From: Sphingobium faniae
Lineage (GTDB): Bacteria > Pseudomonadota > Alphaproteobacteria > Sphingomonadales > Sphingomonadaceae
Length of the DNA: 64,000 nt
Assembly (NCBI GenBank): GCA_900100475.1
Contig: FMTU01000002.1
Coordinates: 372,001 to 436,000, forward strand
Direction of reading: 5' to 3'
Of the stretch, positions 46,414 through 54,077 are shown piece after piece. The notes below the pieces were generated by a model. It had not been told where the DNA came from, did not search any database, and was given only the letters and a program-made list of their open reading frames with translations. Both the position numbers and the translations under genes were made by a program. Numbering within the stretch: the first letter of the stretch is position 1; the number at the start of each line of letters is the position of its first letter.

Positions 46414-46626
46414 CCCTGCCGTGCCGGGCGGAAGGACGTAACACCTGCCACGCGTGGAATTCTTGCCCCTGATACCGAAATGCCGGGAACGTCATCGTCT
46501 CCCGTCCTGCCTGCCCGACCGACCCCCGCGACCTCCCTCATGGCTTGATCTGATCGGGTCCGCCTGTCGGCGCAACGGCGCCAGGTCGCTTTTTTCCGCC
46601 GCGCGGCGCGCTTTGCATCGCGAAAC

Positions 46627-46648
46627 AAAAAAGCGGCCCTTCGGCCGT
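46627..46648 (-). terminator. Possible terminator in the 46414-46785 gap
   Basis: A 5-bp GC stem (46634-46638 with 46643-46647) with tetraloop CTTC, followed on the minus strand by six T residues. The 372-bp gap otherwise shows no gene; a GGAG site near its end serves the DUF736 gene. Confidence 0.4.
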
Positions 46649-46785
46649 CCGATAGCCGCAAGCCCACCCCATCGCACAAACGCGACGGGAACACCGGGCA
46701 GCGGTGCGCCGCCGAGCGTCTCCGCTCTCCGAACCGCCACGAGGCCGCGATGGGCGCGGCCCGGACAAGCGAACGGAGTATCATT

Positions 46786-47103
46786 ATGAGCACCATCGGC
46801 ACTTTCACCAGGGGCAAGGACGGCATCATCGAAGGCAAGGTCGTCACCCTCACCATCAACACCCGCGCCAGCTTTGTTCCGATCGAGAAGGATGCCGACC
46901 GGGCGCCCGACTACCGGCTGACCTTCGCCAACACGGATCACATCGACGTCGAGGTCGGCGCCGCCTGGATCAAGACCAGCCGCAACGAGCGCGATTATCT
47001 CTCGGTCAAGATCGACGACCCTTGGCTACCGACACCGCTTTACGCGAGCCTGGTCGAGAGCAACGAACGCCCCGGCGAATACGTCCTGCTCTGGTCCCGC
47101 TGA
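46786..47103 (+). CDS. DUF736 family protein (first copy)
   Basis: A 105-residue protein of the DUF736 family, which occurs mainly on alphaproteobacterial plasmids and ICEs: MSTIGTFTRGKDG, PDYRLTF, GAAWIKTSRNERDYLSVKIDDP. The fold is beta-rich and the role unknown, perhaps linked to conjugation because it often lies among transfer genes. The ATG at 46786 follows GGAG. A second, diverged copy is at 56560-56892. A terminator follows. Confidence 0.9.
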   Translation: MSTIGTFTRGKDGIIEGKVVTLTINTRASFVPIEKDADRAPDYRLTFANTDHIDVEVGAAWIKTSRNERDYLSVKIDDPWLPTPLYASLVESNERPGEYVLLWSR

Positions 47104-47112
47104 CTGGCGAAA

Positions 47113-47140
47113 GACGCCCCGCTCAGGAGAACGGGGCGTC
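47113..47140 (+). terminator. Terminator after DUF736
   Basis: A perfect 9-bp stem (47113-47121 with 47132-47140), 10-base loop, then CTTTCC. It lies 10 bp after the stop codon; the T run is short. Confidence 0.6.
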
Positions 47141-47150
47141 CTTTCCGGCT

Positions 47151-47453
47151 TCAGTTTGCAAGACGCCGCGGGGCCGGACGGCATCCATACCGGGCGAGCG
47201 CATCACGAATATTGGCGGTATCGAGCGCCTTGAAGCGCGCCACGCGTGCAAGAAAAGCGGCGCTTTGCTTCTCCGTCAAAGGATGGCTGCTGAGTGTGTC
47301 GATCAGTTCGTAAATGCCATCATCGGCAACCGTGAACATGGCGAGCACCGCCACATCTTCCGCGTGCCGGTCTGGATTGAACCGCTCGAGCATCGCCAGG
47401 GCCGTCTCAAAAGCCAGCAATGCCTCCACTATCTCCGCGTCCGTTTTGCTCAT
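47151..47453 (-). CDS. Hypothetical helical protein
   Basis: A 100-residue, mostly helical protein (MSKTDAEIVEALLAFETALAMLERFNP, in part; DGIYELIDTLSSHPLTEKQSAAFLARVARF, in part) with no recognised family. It is translated from an ATG at 47453 and lies 22 bp after the next small gene on the same strand, so the two probably form an operon. Its acidic, helical character is like that of small regulators, but nothing definite can be said. Confidence 0.55.
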   Translation of the reverse strand: MSKTDAEIVEALLAFETALAMLERFNPDRHAEDVAVLAMFTVADDGIYELIDTLSSHPLTEKQSAAFLARVARFKALDTANIRDALARYGCRPAPRRLAN

Positions 47454-47475
47454 CTGGCAAACTCCGTCCCGCTCG

Positions 47476-47670
47476 TCAGTTCAACATGCCCGGCATGCGC
47501 GCCTGTTCGAGAATCGCGAACATTTTTATGATCACCATCACCGCCTCACCATATTGCTTCTGAAACGCTGCATTGTCCGTCAGTTCGTCGAAGTCGATTC
47601 CTTCCAGATCAGCGATGGTCCGTCTGGCACAAGCCAATCCTTCATCCATCTTTTCCGACATGATCTCCAT
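47476..47670 (-). CDS. Hypothetical small protein
   Basis: A protein of about 64 residues, MEIMSEKMDEGLACARRTIADLEGIDFDELTDN (in part), helical and acidic, with no recognised family. ATGs at 47670 and 47661 are both possible starts; upstream codons look non-coding. It heads a two-gene unit with the 100-residue gene at 47151-47453. Confidence 0.45.
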   Translation of the reverse strand: MEIMSEKMDEGLACARRTIADLEGIDFDELTDNAAFQKQYGEAVMVIIKMFAILEQARMPGMLN

Positions 47671-48037
47671 GATGGTCCATCCATAGCTGGTCCGGGAACA
47701 CCCGTGATACGATGGATGGCGTGCTTGCACACGTTGAGAAGCACCCGGATTCAACAGCATCTCCTGAATCTATCCGGGACCGGCATAGCCGGCGCTTTGT
47801 CCTGCGCGGCCGTCCGGCCGCGCGATCGTGGCTAATGGCTCCGCCCTCGCGCCGGGCAAGGGAAGTGGAACCGTCCGGGGCGGTATCCCCAATCTTCCGC
47901 GCTTCGCTTGTGCAGATCGGGCGAACCCCCTCCACCCCGGCCGCCCTTGTCCCGTTGCTACCCTGGTCTCGCCGACGGGCAGAAGTTCAGGCGCGGCGTT
48001 CCGCTTCGCTGAACTTCAGACTCAAAGGATTTGAGAC

Positions 48038-48709
48038 ATGACCAGCAACGCCAAAGCCCCGCGCAATGTGATCTTCAACGGCGATTGCATCGACGTGATG
48101 CAGGCTTTCGACGCCGGCACGGTGGACTTCATTTTGACCGATCCGCCCTATGTGACCCGCTACCGCGACCGCCAGGGACGCAAGGTTGTCAATGACGATA
48201 ACGGCCGGTGGCTCCGTCCGGCGTTCCGCGAGATGCACCGCGTCTTGAAGAATGGCGGCTTCGCGGTTTCCTTTTACGGCTGGAACAAGGTTGATTTGTT
48301 CATGGACGCATGGAAGACGGCAGGCTTCCGCGTTGTCGGCCATCTTGTGTTCCGCAAGCGTTATGCGTCATCGGCCCGCTTTCTCCGCTATGAGCACGAA
48401 CAGGCGTATTTGCTGGCAAAGGGCAATCCGTCCCGTCCTGCACGGCCTATCCCCGATGTGCTGGACTTCCCCTATTCGGGGAACCGACTACACCCCACGC
48501 AAAAGCCAATCGAGGCGCTAACCCCGTTGATCGAGGCTTTCACGCAGCCGGGCGACCTTGTGCTGGACCCGTTCAGCGGCAGCGGCTCGACATTGGCGGC
48601 AGCGCAGAGCCTTGGCCGCGACTGGACCGGTATCGAACTGGACAACGGCCATTATCACACCGCCAGCAAGCGGCTTGCCGCGCAGCAGCATCACCGGGCG
48701 GCCGCATAG
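48038..48709 (+). CDS. DNA methyltransferase (adenine-type, DPPY class)
   Basis: A 223-residue SAM-dependent DNA methyltransferase in the motif order IV then I (beta-type): catalytic DPPYVTRY at about residue 37, and the SAM-binding FSGSGSTLAAAQSLGRDWTGIE near residue 175 (FSGSGST is motif I). HPTQKP precedes it, as in CcrM-like and phage enzymes. No cognate endonuclease is adjacent, so it is an orphan, perhaps protecting the element from host restriction or acting in regulation. The ATG follows 277 bp without a gene. Confidence 0.92.
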   Translation: MTSNAKAPRNVIFNGDCIDVMQAFDAGTVDFILTDPPYVTRYRDRQGRKVVNDDNGRWLRPAFREMHRVLKNGGFAVSFYGWNKVDLFMDAWKTAGFRVVGHLVFRKRYASSARFLRYEHEQAYLLAKGNPSRPARPIPDVLDFPYSGNRLHPTQKPIEALTPLIEAFTQPGDLVLDPFSGSGSTLAAAQSLGRDWTGIELDNGHYHTASKRLAAQQHHRAAA

Positions 48710-48750
48710 GTCGCCCCCTATCTCTCACACGGAAATAGATGGAGGATATT

Positions 48751-48978
48751 ATGCCTTTGACGTTCCCGACATTGGCAGAGCAGGCGATTGCGGCTTACGA
48801 GGCGAATGACCGCAAAGGATCGTTCAACAAGATCGCTCTGAAAATGGGCGCCTTTCGTGACGACGACCCGAGAGGCAACAAAGGGTGGCCGATGATTATT
48901 TGGGTTTTCCCGGATGAAACCACGGTGGAGGTTCACGGACGCGGCAGAAGCTATAAGCTTGTAGCCGAGACACCTTGA
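48751..48978 (+). CDS. Small hypothetical protein
   Basis: A 75-residue protein, MPLTFPTLAEQAIAAYEAND, with a C-terminal beta hairpin (WPMIIWVFPDETTVEVHGRG, in part). No family recognised. The ATG at 48751 follows a GGAGG site by about 7 bases; an in-frame ATG at 48739 lies inside that site and is unlikely. It is 41 bp after the methyltransferase gene and probably cotranscribed. Confidence 0.6.
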   Translation: MPLTFPTLAEQAIAAYEANDRKGSFNKIALKMGAFRDDDPRGNKGWPMIIWVFPDETTVEVHGRGRSYKLVAETP

Positions 48979-49491
48979 TGCAGCATCCAATGCCACTCGA
49001 CTAAGTGTTGATGAGTGGCACCGCCGCCGTCCTGCCCGGATCGGCGGCGGCCGCGCGTCCCACAGGTCCGCGCGGCCGAATTGCGTGCGCTCGCCGGGCA
49101 CCGCCCGGAACGCGGATCATAGTAGCCAAAATCATCGCTTCGCTCTATGAAAGGCGCGGGCCGCTACGCGGCGGCCTGGGGCGTGGAAACCCCTGAATAT
49201 TCGGTTTGGCGCCGGCCGTGACGGCGCTGCCATCCTTGACCATGTGGTCGGGGAGCCTGTGGCGTATGCAACAGGCTTCCGGGCTAAAGGTCACAGGGAC
49301 CGAAATATTCCGGTTTTCCAACTCCCCGATCAGGGTCAGGAGCGAAGTTTGCGGGGGCGCACCGCAGACAATTCGCTGCTCGCCCGGATGCCGGCCGTTG
49401 CGGAGGACGCGCGGAACCATGCCCGCCGCGCACATGGAATCGTCTCCGTTTCGGTCTAACAAGGTTAACGGGGCTGGAGGAACGGGGCGTC
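48979..49491. other. Non-coding stretch ahead of the regulatory switch
   Basis: About 510 bp with no convincing gene. It holds a near-perfect 16-bp palindrome at 49299-49314 (ACCGAAATATTCCGGT, two mismatched positions) and a related AATATTCGG at about 49196-49204. Such AT-centred dyads in a GC-rich gap could be operators for the QseM-like gene that follows. Confidence 0.4.
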
Positions 49492-49764
49492 ATGACCGGC
49501 AAGCATTTCGAGGATCGCGCGCCCGACGCGCCGCGGCTCACCGCCTATGACGAGGACCATCTGGCCGACTATATCCGGCTGCTCGACGCGGAGGACGGGG
49601 GCGCCGACTGGCCCGAGACGGCGGCGCCTATCTTCGGGATCGATCCGGCGGCCGAACCGGAACGCGCGCACGCGATGCATGAGAGCCATCTTGCCCGCGC
49701 GCGGTGGATGACCGAAGTGGGTTACGCATATCTGCTCGGCCCGCGCGCTACCGAACAGGGTTAA
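49492..49764 (+). CDS. Small DUF2285-like protein (QseM-like)
   Basis: A 90-residue protein: TAYDEDHLADYIRLLDAEDGGADW, then IFGIDPAAEPERAHAMHESHLARARWMTEVGYAYLL (both quoted in part). It belongs to a set of short DUF2285-like proteins encoded near the FseA-type activator of ICEs. In ICEMlSymR7A the similar protein QseM binds and blocks FseA and TraR. The position directly upstream of the FseA-like genes supports an antiactivator role. The function in this element is inferred. Confidence 0.7.
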   Translation: MTGKHFEDRAPDAPRLTAYDEDHLADYIRLLDAEDGGADWPETAAPIFGIDPAAEPERAHAMHESHLARARWMTEVGYAYLLGPRATEQG

Positions 49765-49909
49765 CATTCAGAGCAAAATGGATTTTCCGGCTCCTGATCA
49801 CGATGCGCGGCGGGCATGTCCCGGCGCGGCATTCGCACTGTCGGGATGTGGCGCGTCGCACGATCCTCGCCTGTCCAGAATCCGCAACAGGCGGCTGGGG
49901 AGGATGCTC

Positions 49910-50113
49910 ATGCCGACACCGCCACGACGGCGTGTCCGGCGTGCCGGCAATGCGCCGGACACGCCGGGCCGCCCCGAGTTCGCCGCCGCGTTCCTGCAAC
50001 GCAACCGCCAGTATCGCGCCGATCAGGCGCGCCTCAACCGCGACGCCGCGGCGAACGAGCGAACCGCGCTCGCCCGCCGATGGGGGTTGTCCTTTCGCCT
50101 GGATGCCGGATGA
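49910..50113 (+). CDS. DUF6499 protein, N-terminal half of FseA-like activator
   Basis: A 67-residue protein starting MPTPPRRRVRRAGNAPDTPG and containing FAAAFLQRNRQYRADQARLN and ALARRWGLSFRLDAG, the DUF6499 signature. The ATG at 49910 lies 6 bases after GGGGAGG. It ends GGA TGA C, and its last 11 bases overlap the start of the DUF2285 frame, which is in the +1 register. In ICEMlSymR7A the equivalent genes msi110 and msi109 are joined by a +1 programmed frameshift to give FseA, which activates the excisionase gene. The same arrangement here suggests the same mechanism. Confidence 0.8.
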   Translation: MPTPPRRRVRRAGNAPDTPGRPEFAAAFLQRNRQYRADQARLNRDAAANERTALARRWGLSFRLDAG

Positions 50114-50675
50114 CCTGTCGGAAACGGTGATCTGGCGGCCGGACCTGACCGCTGTCACCGTGATTCTCGATGCCGCGCCGGCAGGCTATACCGGCGCGAA
50201 GGCGATCGACCCGCTGGTGCTTGGCGCGCTGCTCGCCGACCGGGCCGGGATCGACGGCCGTCATGTCGTCGTCGCCGACGCGGAAGGCGAGCATCGGTTC
50301 TGGCTGCGCGATCCGACGCCCGGCCGACCGCTCGCCGCGATCATCCCGCTCGACAGGGATTTCGGGACGCGCATCGCCAGCTTGCTGCGCTTCCATCGCC
50401 GCCTGTTCGCGAAACAGTCCGGCCCGTTGCCACGCGGCTGGCCGCTCACCGCCTACCGGCGCGCGCGGCTCGAACTGATGCTGCGCGCACTCGATCTGCG
50501 CATGGACGGCGCGACCTATCGGGAGATCGCGATCGCGCTCGGCAAGGACGAGGTCGCCTACCTGTCCGCGACCGAATGGAAAAGCTCGGCCGCCCGGTCC
50601 TTCGTCTATCGCCTGGTGCGCGACGGCACCGCCATGATGAACGGCGACTACCGCAAGCTGCTCCGCATCCGCTGA
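50103..50675 (+). CDS. DUF2285 protein, C-terminal half of FseA-like activator
   Basis: A 190-residue frame whose conserved part begins DLSETVIWRPDLTAVTVIL and ends with the DUF2285 helix-turn-helix (LMLRALDLRMDGATYREIAIALG, in part; YRLVRDGTAMMNGDYRKLLR). An ATG at 50103 could start it alone, but it lacks a good ribosome-binding site. A +1 slip at GGA-UGA-C of the preceding gene would read LDAG-DLSETVIW, giving the fused family layout. The fused product would be a transcription activator of excision and transfer genes. Confidence 0.82.
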   Translation: MPDDLSETVIWRPDLTAVTVILDAAPAGYTGAKAIDPLVLGALLADRAGIDGRHVVVADAEGEHRFWLRDPTPGRPLAAIIPLDRDFGTRIASLLRFHRRLFAKQSGPLPRGWPLTAYRRARLELMLRALDLRMDGATYREIAIALGKDEVAYLSATEWKSSAARSFVYRLVRDGTAMMNGDYRKLLRIR

Positions 50676-50817
50676 CTGACTGGCGGCCTGCATCGACCCG
50701 CCAGGACGCGCGCAGAGGGTGGTCACATCCCTGCGGTTACGATTCTTCGTTCTCCACCCTGCCGCCGGCACTTCGCCATTTTCGCCTCCTGCCACCCCGC
50801 TTTGCAGGAGACGCTCC

Positions 50818-51084
50818 TTGTCCAGACCGCCCGTCAATCTTCCGCCGCGCTATTTGCGGACGCCCGAGGCGGCGCGCTTCCTGGGTCTCTCCGGCCGCAC
50901 GCTGGAAAAGCATCGTTATTTCGGGAGCGGGCCGGCCTATCGCCGGATCGGCGGGCGGGTGGTCTATTCGGTGGACGATCTGCGCGCCTGGGCCGACCTC
51001 GGCACCAAATATTCGACGTCCGATCCCGGCCAGGACGATCTCATGCCGCGGCGGGATGCGCCGATCGCGCAGAGCCGCCGATGA
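50818..51084 (+). CDS. Excisionase-like HTH protein (RdfS/AlpA type)
   Basis: An 88-residue MerR-like winged-helix protein: RYLRTPEAARFLGLSGRTLEKHRYFG, then GRVVYSVDDLRAWADLG (both quoted in part). Such proteins act as recombination directionality factors; RdfS of ICEMlSymR7A has this form. The start is TTG at 50818, 8 bases after AGGAG. Position after the FseA-like genes fits the known control. The stop overlaps the repA start (ATGA), coupling excision to replication-initiator synthesis. The recombinase it would steer is a serine type here, an unusual pairing. Confidence 0.8.
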   Translation: MSRPPVNLPPRYLRTPEAARFLGLSGRTLEKHRYFGSGPAYRRIGGRVVYSVDDLRAWADLGTKYSTSDPGQDDLMPRRDAPIAQSRR

Positions 51085-51962
51085 AACCGCGCGCAGCCCC
51101 CCGTTCCGGCGAGCGCGCCCAGCTCGCGCTGTTCCCGTCGCTCGGGCGCGACATCGCGCCGCGCGACGCCCAGGACCTGATGGCCTGGCCGTTCTTCAGC
51201 CTCGCCAAGCGCAGGCGGGTGACGCCTATCGACTTTCGCATGGGGCAGACATGGATCTCGGTCGAAGCCGTGCCCGAGCACGGCATGGCGACCATCTGGG
51301 ATGCCGACGTGCTGATATGGGCGGCGAGCCAGATCGTCGCCGCGCGCGACGCCGGGATGCCGACCTCGCGGCTGATGGCCACGACCCCGCATGAAATCCT
51401 CACCTTCACCGGGCGCGGCACCGGCAAGGATCATTACGACCGGCTGAAGGCGGCGCTCGACCGCCTGCAAACAACAACCGTCGCGACCTCAATCCGCCAG
51501 CAGCACCAGCGGCGGCGCCACCGCTTCTCCTGGATCAACGAGTGGCAGGAGCGACTCGACGGCGAGGGCCGCCCGCTCGGGATCGAACTGATTCTGCCCG
51601 ACTGGTTCTATGCGGGGGTGGTCGATCGCACGTTCATCCTCACCATCGACCGGGCCTATTTCGATCTGACGGGCGGCCTGGAACGCTGGCTCTACCGCAT
51701 CGTGCGCAAGCATGGCGGCCAGCAGGAAGGCGGCTGGTCCTTCGACGTTTCTCACCTTCACCTCAAATCCGGCGCGCTCTCGCCATTGAAGCAGTTTGCG
51801 TTCGAGTTGCGCGCCATCGTTCGCCGCCAGTCCCTGCCGGGCTACGCGCTGGCGATCGAGCGCACGTTCGGCCGCGAGCGGCTGACCTTCGCGCCCATGC
51901 CCGCCGATCCCTTCGAGACGGCGGCGCGGCGCGTGGGGCTGGCTGTGGATAACCGGCCATGA
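51081..51962 (+). CDS. RepA-type replication initiator (RPA family)
   Basis: A 293-residue protein of the plasmid replication initiator A family (WPFFSLAKRRRVTPIDF, TPHEILTFTGRGTGKDHYDRL, the winged-helix FDLTGGLERWLYRIVRKHGG, each at or under 20 residues). These proteins bind iterons and start plasmid replication. The ATG at 51081 overlaps the excisionase stop. Directly downstream are iteron-like repeats and DnaA boxes. On an integrated element this would allow replication after excision, helping maintenance during transfer. Confidence 0.9.
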   Translation: MKPRAAPRSGERAQLALFPSLGRDIAPRDAQDLMAWPFFSLAKRRRVTPIDFRMGQTWISVEAVPEHGMATIWDADVLIWAASQIVAARDAGMPTSRLMATTPHEILTFTGRGTGKDHYDRLKAALDRLQTTTVATSIRQQHQRRRHRFSWINEWQERLDGEGRPLGIELILPDWFYAGVVDRTFILTIDRAYFDLTGGLERWLYRIVRKHGGQQEGGWSFDVSHLHLKSGALSPLKQFAFELRAIVRRQSLPGYALAIERTFGRERLTFAPMPADPFETAARRVGLAVDNRP

Positions 51963-52140
51963 GAGTCGGCCTATTGAAAACCGCCGGACTCGGCCGATTA
52001 AAAACCGCTGACTCGGCCTATAAAAAACCAGACCCCCGCACAAGCCTTTGGAATCACAGACAGAATCAGCCCCCTTCTAACTGTGCTAACAGTAAAGAAT
52101 ACTACGTATTCTTTCTAACGCGGTTTCGCGTTGTGGATAA
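51944..52140. other. Putative replication origin (oriV) of the element
   Basis: Two perfect DnaA boxes (TTATCCACA on the minus strand) lie at 51944-51952, inside the end of repA, and 52132-52140. Between them are three direct repeats of the form A(G/C)TCGGCC(T/G)AT…AAAACC starting at 51964, 51988 and 52011 (period 23-24 bp), an AT-rich tract, a 9-bp hairpin at 52094-52114 and a 6-bp hairpin at 52117-52132. Initiator gene, iterons, AT-rich DNA and DnaA boxes together are the layout of an iteron origin. The stretch up to 52287 has no gene. Confidence 0.7.
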
Positions 52141-52287
52141 CGTGCGCGGCAACGCCAAGTATCCGGCAGGTATTCCGCCGTATCTACTACGCTACACTAC
52201 TACGCCAATTCATCCGCGTGATCAATTTTCCAGAGAGGTTGATCCGAAGGCGAACCGCCGTCCGATCATGACGCCGGGAGACGGCCG

Positions 52288-52929
52288 GTGATCGGCTATG
52301 CTTCCCGCACCGGCACCCGCCGCAATCTCGACGCCCTGCGGCGCGCGGGCTGGCGGTTGATGGTCTCGGCGAAGGGACCGCTGCGGACCGAGAGCTTCCG
52401 CTATGCGCTCGACAACGGCGCATGGACGGCCTTCCAGCGGGGCGAGACCTTCGACGCTCCCGCGTTCGACAAGGCGGTCACGCTGCTCGGCCCCAAAGCC
52501 GACTGGATCGTGCTGCCCGACATTGTGGCTGGCGGTCTCACGTCGCTGCGCTTCTCGCTCGACTGGCTGGGCGCGTTGCGCAACCGGCCCGCGCTGCGCG
52601 GCGCGCGCTATCTGCTCGCCGTCCAGAACGGCATGGAGCCGCGGGATATCGCGGCCCTTGTCGGCCCGGAGACCGGTATCTTCGTCGGCGGCGATACATC
52701 GTGGAAGCTGGCGACGATGGCGATGTGGGCGCGGCTCGCGCATGAGCATGGCGCGATCTGCCATGTCGGGCGCGTCAACACCGTGCGGCGCATCCGCCTG
52801 TGCGCCGCGGCCGGGGCCGACAGTTTCGATGGATCGGGCGTCTCGCGCTTCGCCTCCGCCCTGCCGCCGCTCGACCTCGCCCGGCGCCAGCCGGACATCG
52901 AAGGCTGGCTTGCGGGGCAGCGGCCATGA
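52288..52929 (+). CDS. TGT/DpdA-like TIM-barrel protein
   Basis: A 213-residue protein with the spaced motifs of the tRNA-guanine transglycosylase fold: FRYALDNGAW (position of the first active-site Asp), WIVLPDIVAGG, LLAVQNGM (VQ-G strand), GIFVGGDTSW, and HVGRVN…GADSFDGSGVSRF (position of the nucleophile Asp). Short phage and genomic-island members of this group (DpdA-like) exchange guanine in DNA for a 7-deazaguanine. No preQ0 synthesis genes are seen here. The next gene starts within its stop (ATGA). Confidence 0.7.
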   Translation: MIGYASRTGTRRNLDALRRAGWRLMVSAKGPLRTESFRYALDNGAWTAFQRGETFDAPAFDKAVTLLGPKADWIVLPDIVAGGLTSLRFSLDWLGALRNRPALRGARYLLAVQNGMEPRDIAALVGPETGIFVGGDTSWKLATMAMWARLAHEHGAICHVGRVNTVRRIRLCAAAGADSFDGSGVSRFASALPPLDLARRQPDIEGWLAGQRP

Positions 52930-54077
52930 TCGTCGCCCAGCATTTCGGCAGCATCTCGGGCGGCAAGGACAGCCAGGCGGTCCTGTGCCGGATGGTCGAG
53001 CGGATCGAACGCAAGGGGCTGGCCGCGTTCGGCAACCGCGCGCCGCGCTTCCTCTCAGCCGACAACGGCCACGAGAACCCGGTCACGCTGGATCACATCG
53101 CCTATCTCGACGACTGGCTGCGGCAGCGCACCGGCCTGTGCATCGAGACGGTCTCGGCGAACGACGTGCCCGGCCTCACCGATGCCGCAGCCTTCGCTCG
53201 CAAGCGCGCGATGCTGCACGAGGAATGGTCAAAGGAGAGGCGCCGGACGCGCCACAAGGGCGCGTGCAACCAGCGCCGGGCGGCCTGGCAGGCAGCAGGC
53301 ACGATCACCAGGGCCGAGTGGCTCGCCCGCTGCGAGTGCCCCGTCATGGTGTCGCCGCCGGTCCCCGATCATCTGATCGAACGCGCGCTGGGACTGCTGC
53401 ATCCGACCGGCATCCCGTTTCTCGACGTGGCGATGCTGCACGGTCGCTTCCCCAGCACGAAGGTCCGCTTCTGCACCGACCAGACGAAGCTCATTCCCAT
53501 CATGCACCGCAAGCGCCCGCTGCTCGATGCGGGCATTCCAGTCATCGACTGGATCGGCGAGCGCGCGGCGGAAAGCCCGGCGCGCGCGAAGAAGCCGCCC
53601 ATTCAGTCTACACGCCATCTCTCCGGCGCTCGCAATATACTCTATCGCCCGATCCTCCGCTGGTCGGCGGCAGACGCCTTCGCGATCTCGGAACGCCACG
53701 GCCTCAGGCATAACCCGCTCTACACGATGGGCATGAGCCGGGTCGGCTGCTCGACCTGCATCATGGTCAGGAAGCGCGAACTGCGCATGTGGGCCATGCG
53801 ATTCCCGGCCGAGGTGGACCGGGTGCGGCAATGGGAGCGGCTGGTCGGTCTGGTCTCGCGCCGCACGGCATCGTTCGACCGCCCATCCTCGCTCCTGTCG
53901 GCGAACATGGTGCCTGGCGATCCCGCCGATCACGGTCGGGCGACCATCGACAGGGCGATCGACTGGTCGCGCACCGGCAAGGGCGGCCGCAACTACGATC
54001 TGTTCATCGATCTGGAACAGCGCGAAGCCGACGAGCACGGCCTGCTCTGCGATAGCGAATACGGGCTGTGCGAATGA
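52926..54077 (+). CDS. PP-loop ATPase of PAPS-reductase type
   Basis: A 383-residue protein with the pyrophosphatase loop SGGKDSQAVL (residues 10-19), which adenylates a substrate with ATP, and a C-terminal PAPS-reductase-like part (YRPILRWSAADAFAISERH, LYTMGMSRVGCSTCIM). Cysteines in CECPV and GCSTC could bind an Fe-S cluster or metal. Related enzymes include DndC (DNA phosphorothioation) and QueC (preQ0 synthesis). No dnd genes are nearby. Coupling to the DpdA-like gene and the methyltransferase suggests a joint nucleic-acid-modification role. Confidence 0.82.
   Translation: MIVAQHFGSISGGKDSQAVLCRMVERIERKGLAAFGNRAPRFLSADNGHENPVTLDHIAYLDDWLRQRTGLCIETVSANDVPGLTDAAAFARKRAMLHEEWSKERRRTRHKGACNQRRAAWQAAGTITRAEWLARCECPVMVSPPVPDHLIERALGLLHPTGIPFLDVAMLHGRFPSTKVRFCTDQTKLIPIMHRKRPLLDAGIPVIDWIGERAAESPARAKKPPIQSTRHLSGARNILYRPILRWSAADAFAISERHGLRHNPLYTMGMSRVGCSTCIMVRKRELRMWAMRFPAEVDRVRQWERLVGLVSRRTASFDRPSSLLSANMVPGDPADHGRATIDRAIDWSRTGKGGRNYDLFIDLEQREADEHGLLCDSEYGLCE

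Noticed and set aside
46704-47531. 275-codon frame overlapping the DUF736 gene
   Set aside because: It overlaps a gene with clear DUF736 motifs and crosses its terminator.
48979-49491. Short frames in the gap before the QseM-like gene
   Set aside because: All are Arg/Gly/Ala-rich, lack ribosome-binding sites and show no domain.
51962-52032. Possible CRISPR array because of regularly spaced repeats
   Set aside because: Only three short degenerate repeats without spacers, next to a repA gene and DnaA boxes; they fit iterons. No CRISPR array or cas genes were seen in the window.
52926-54077. DndC-type phosphorothioation gene
   Set aside because: The PP-loop is present, but dndB, dndD and dndE partners are absent, and the neighbours are a DpdA-like gene and a methyltransferase.
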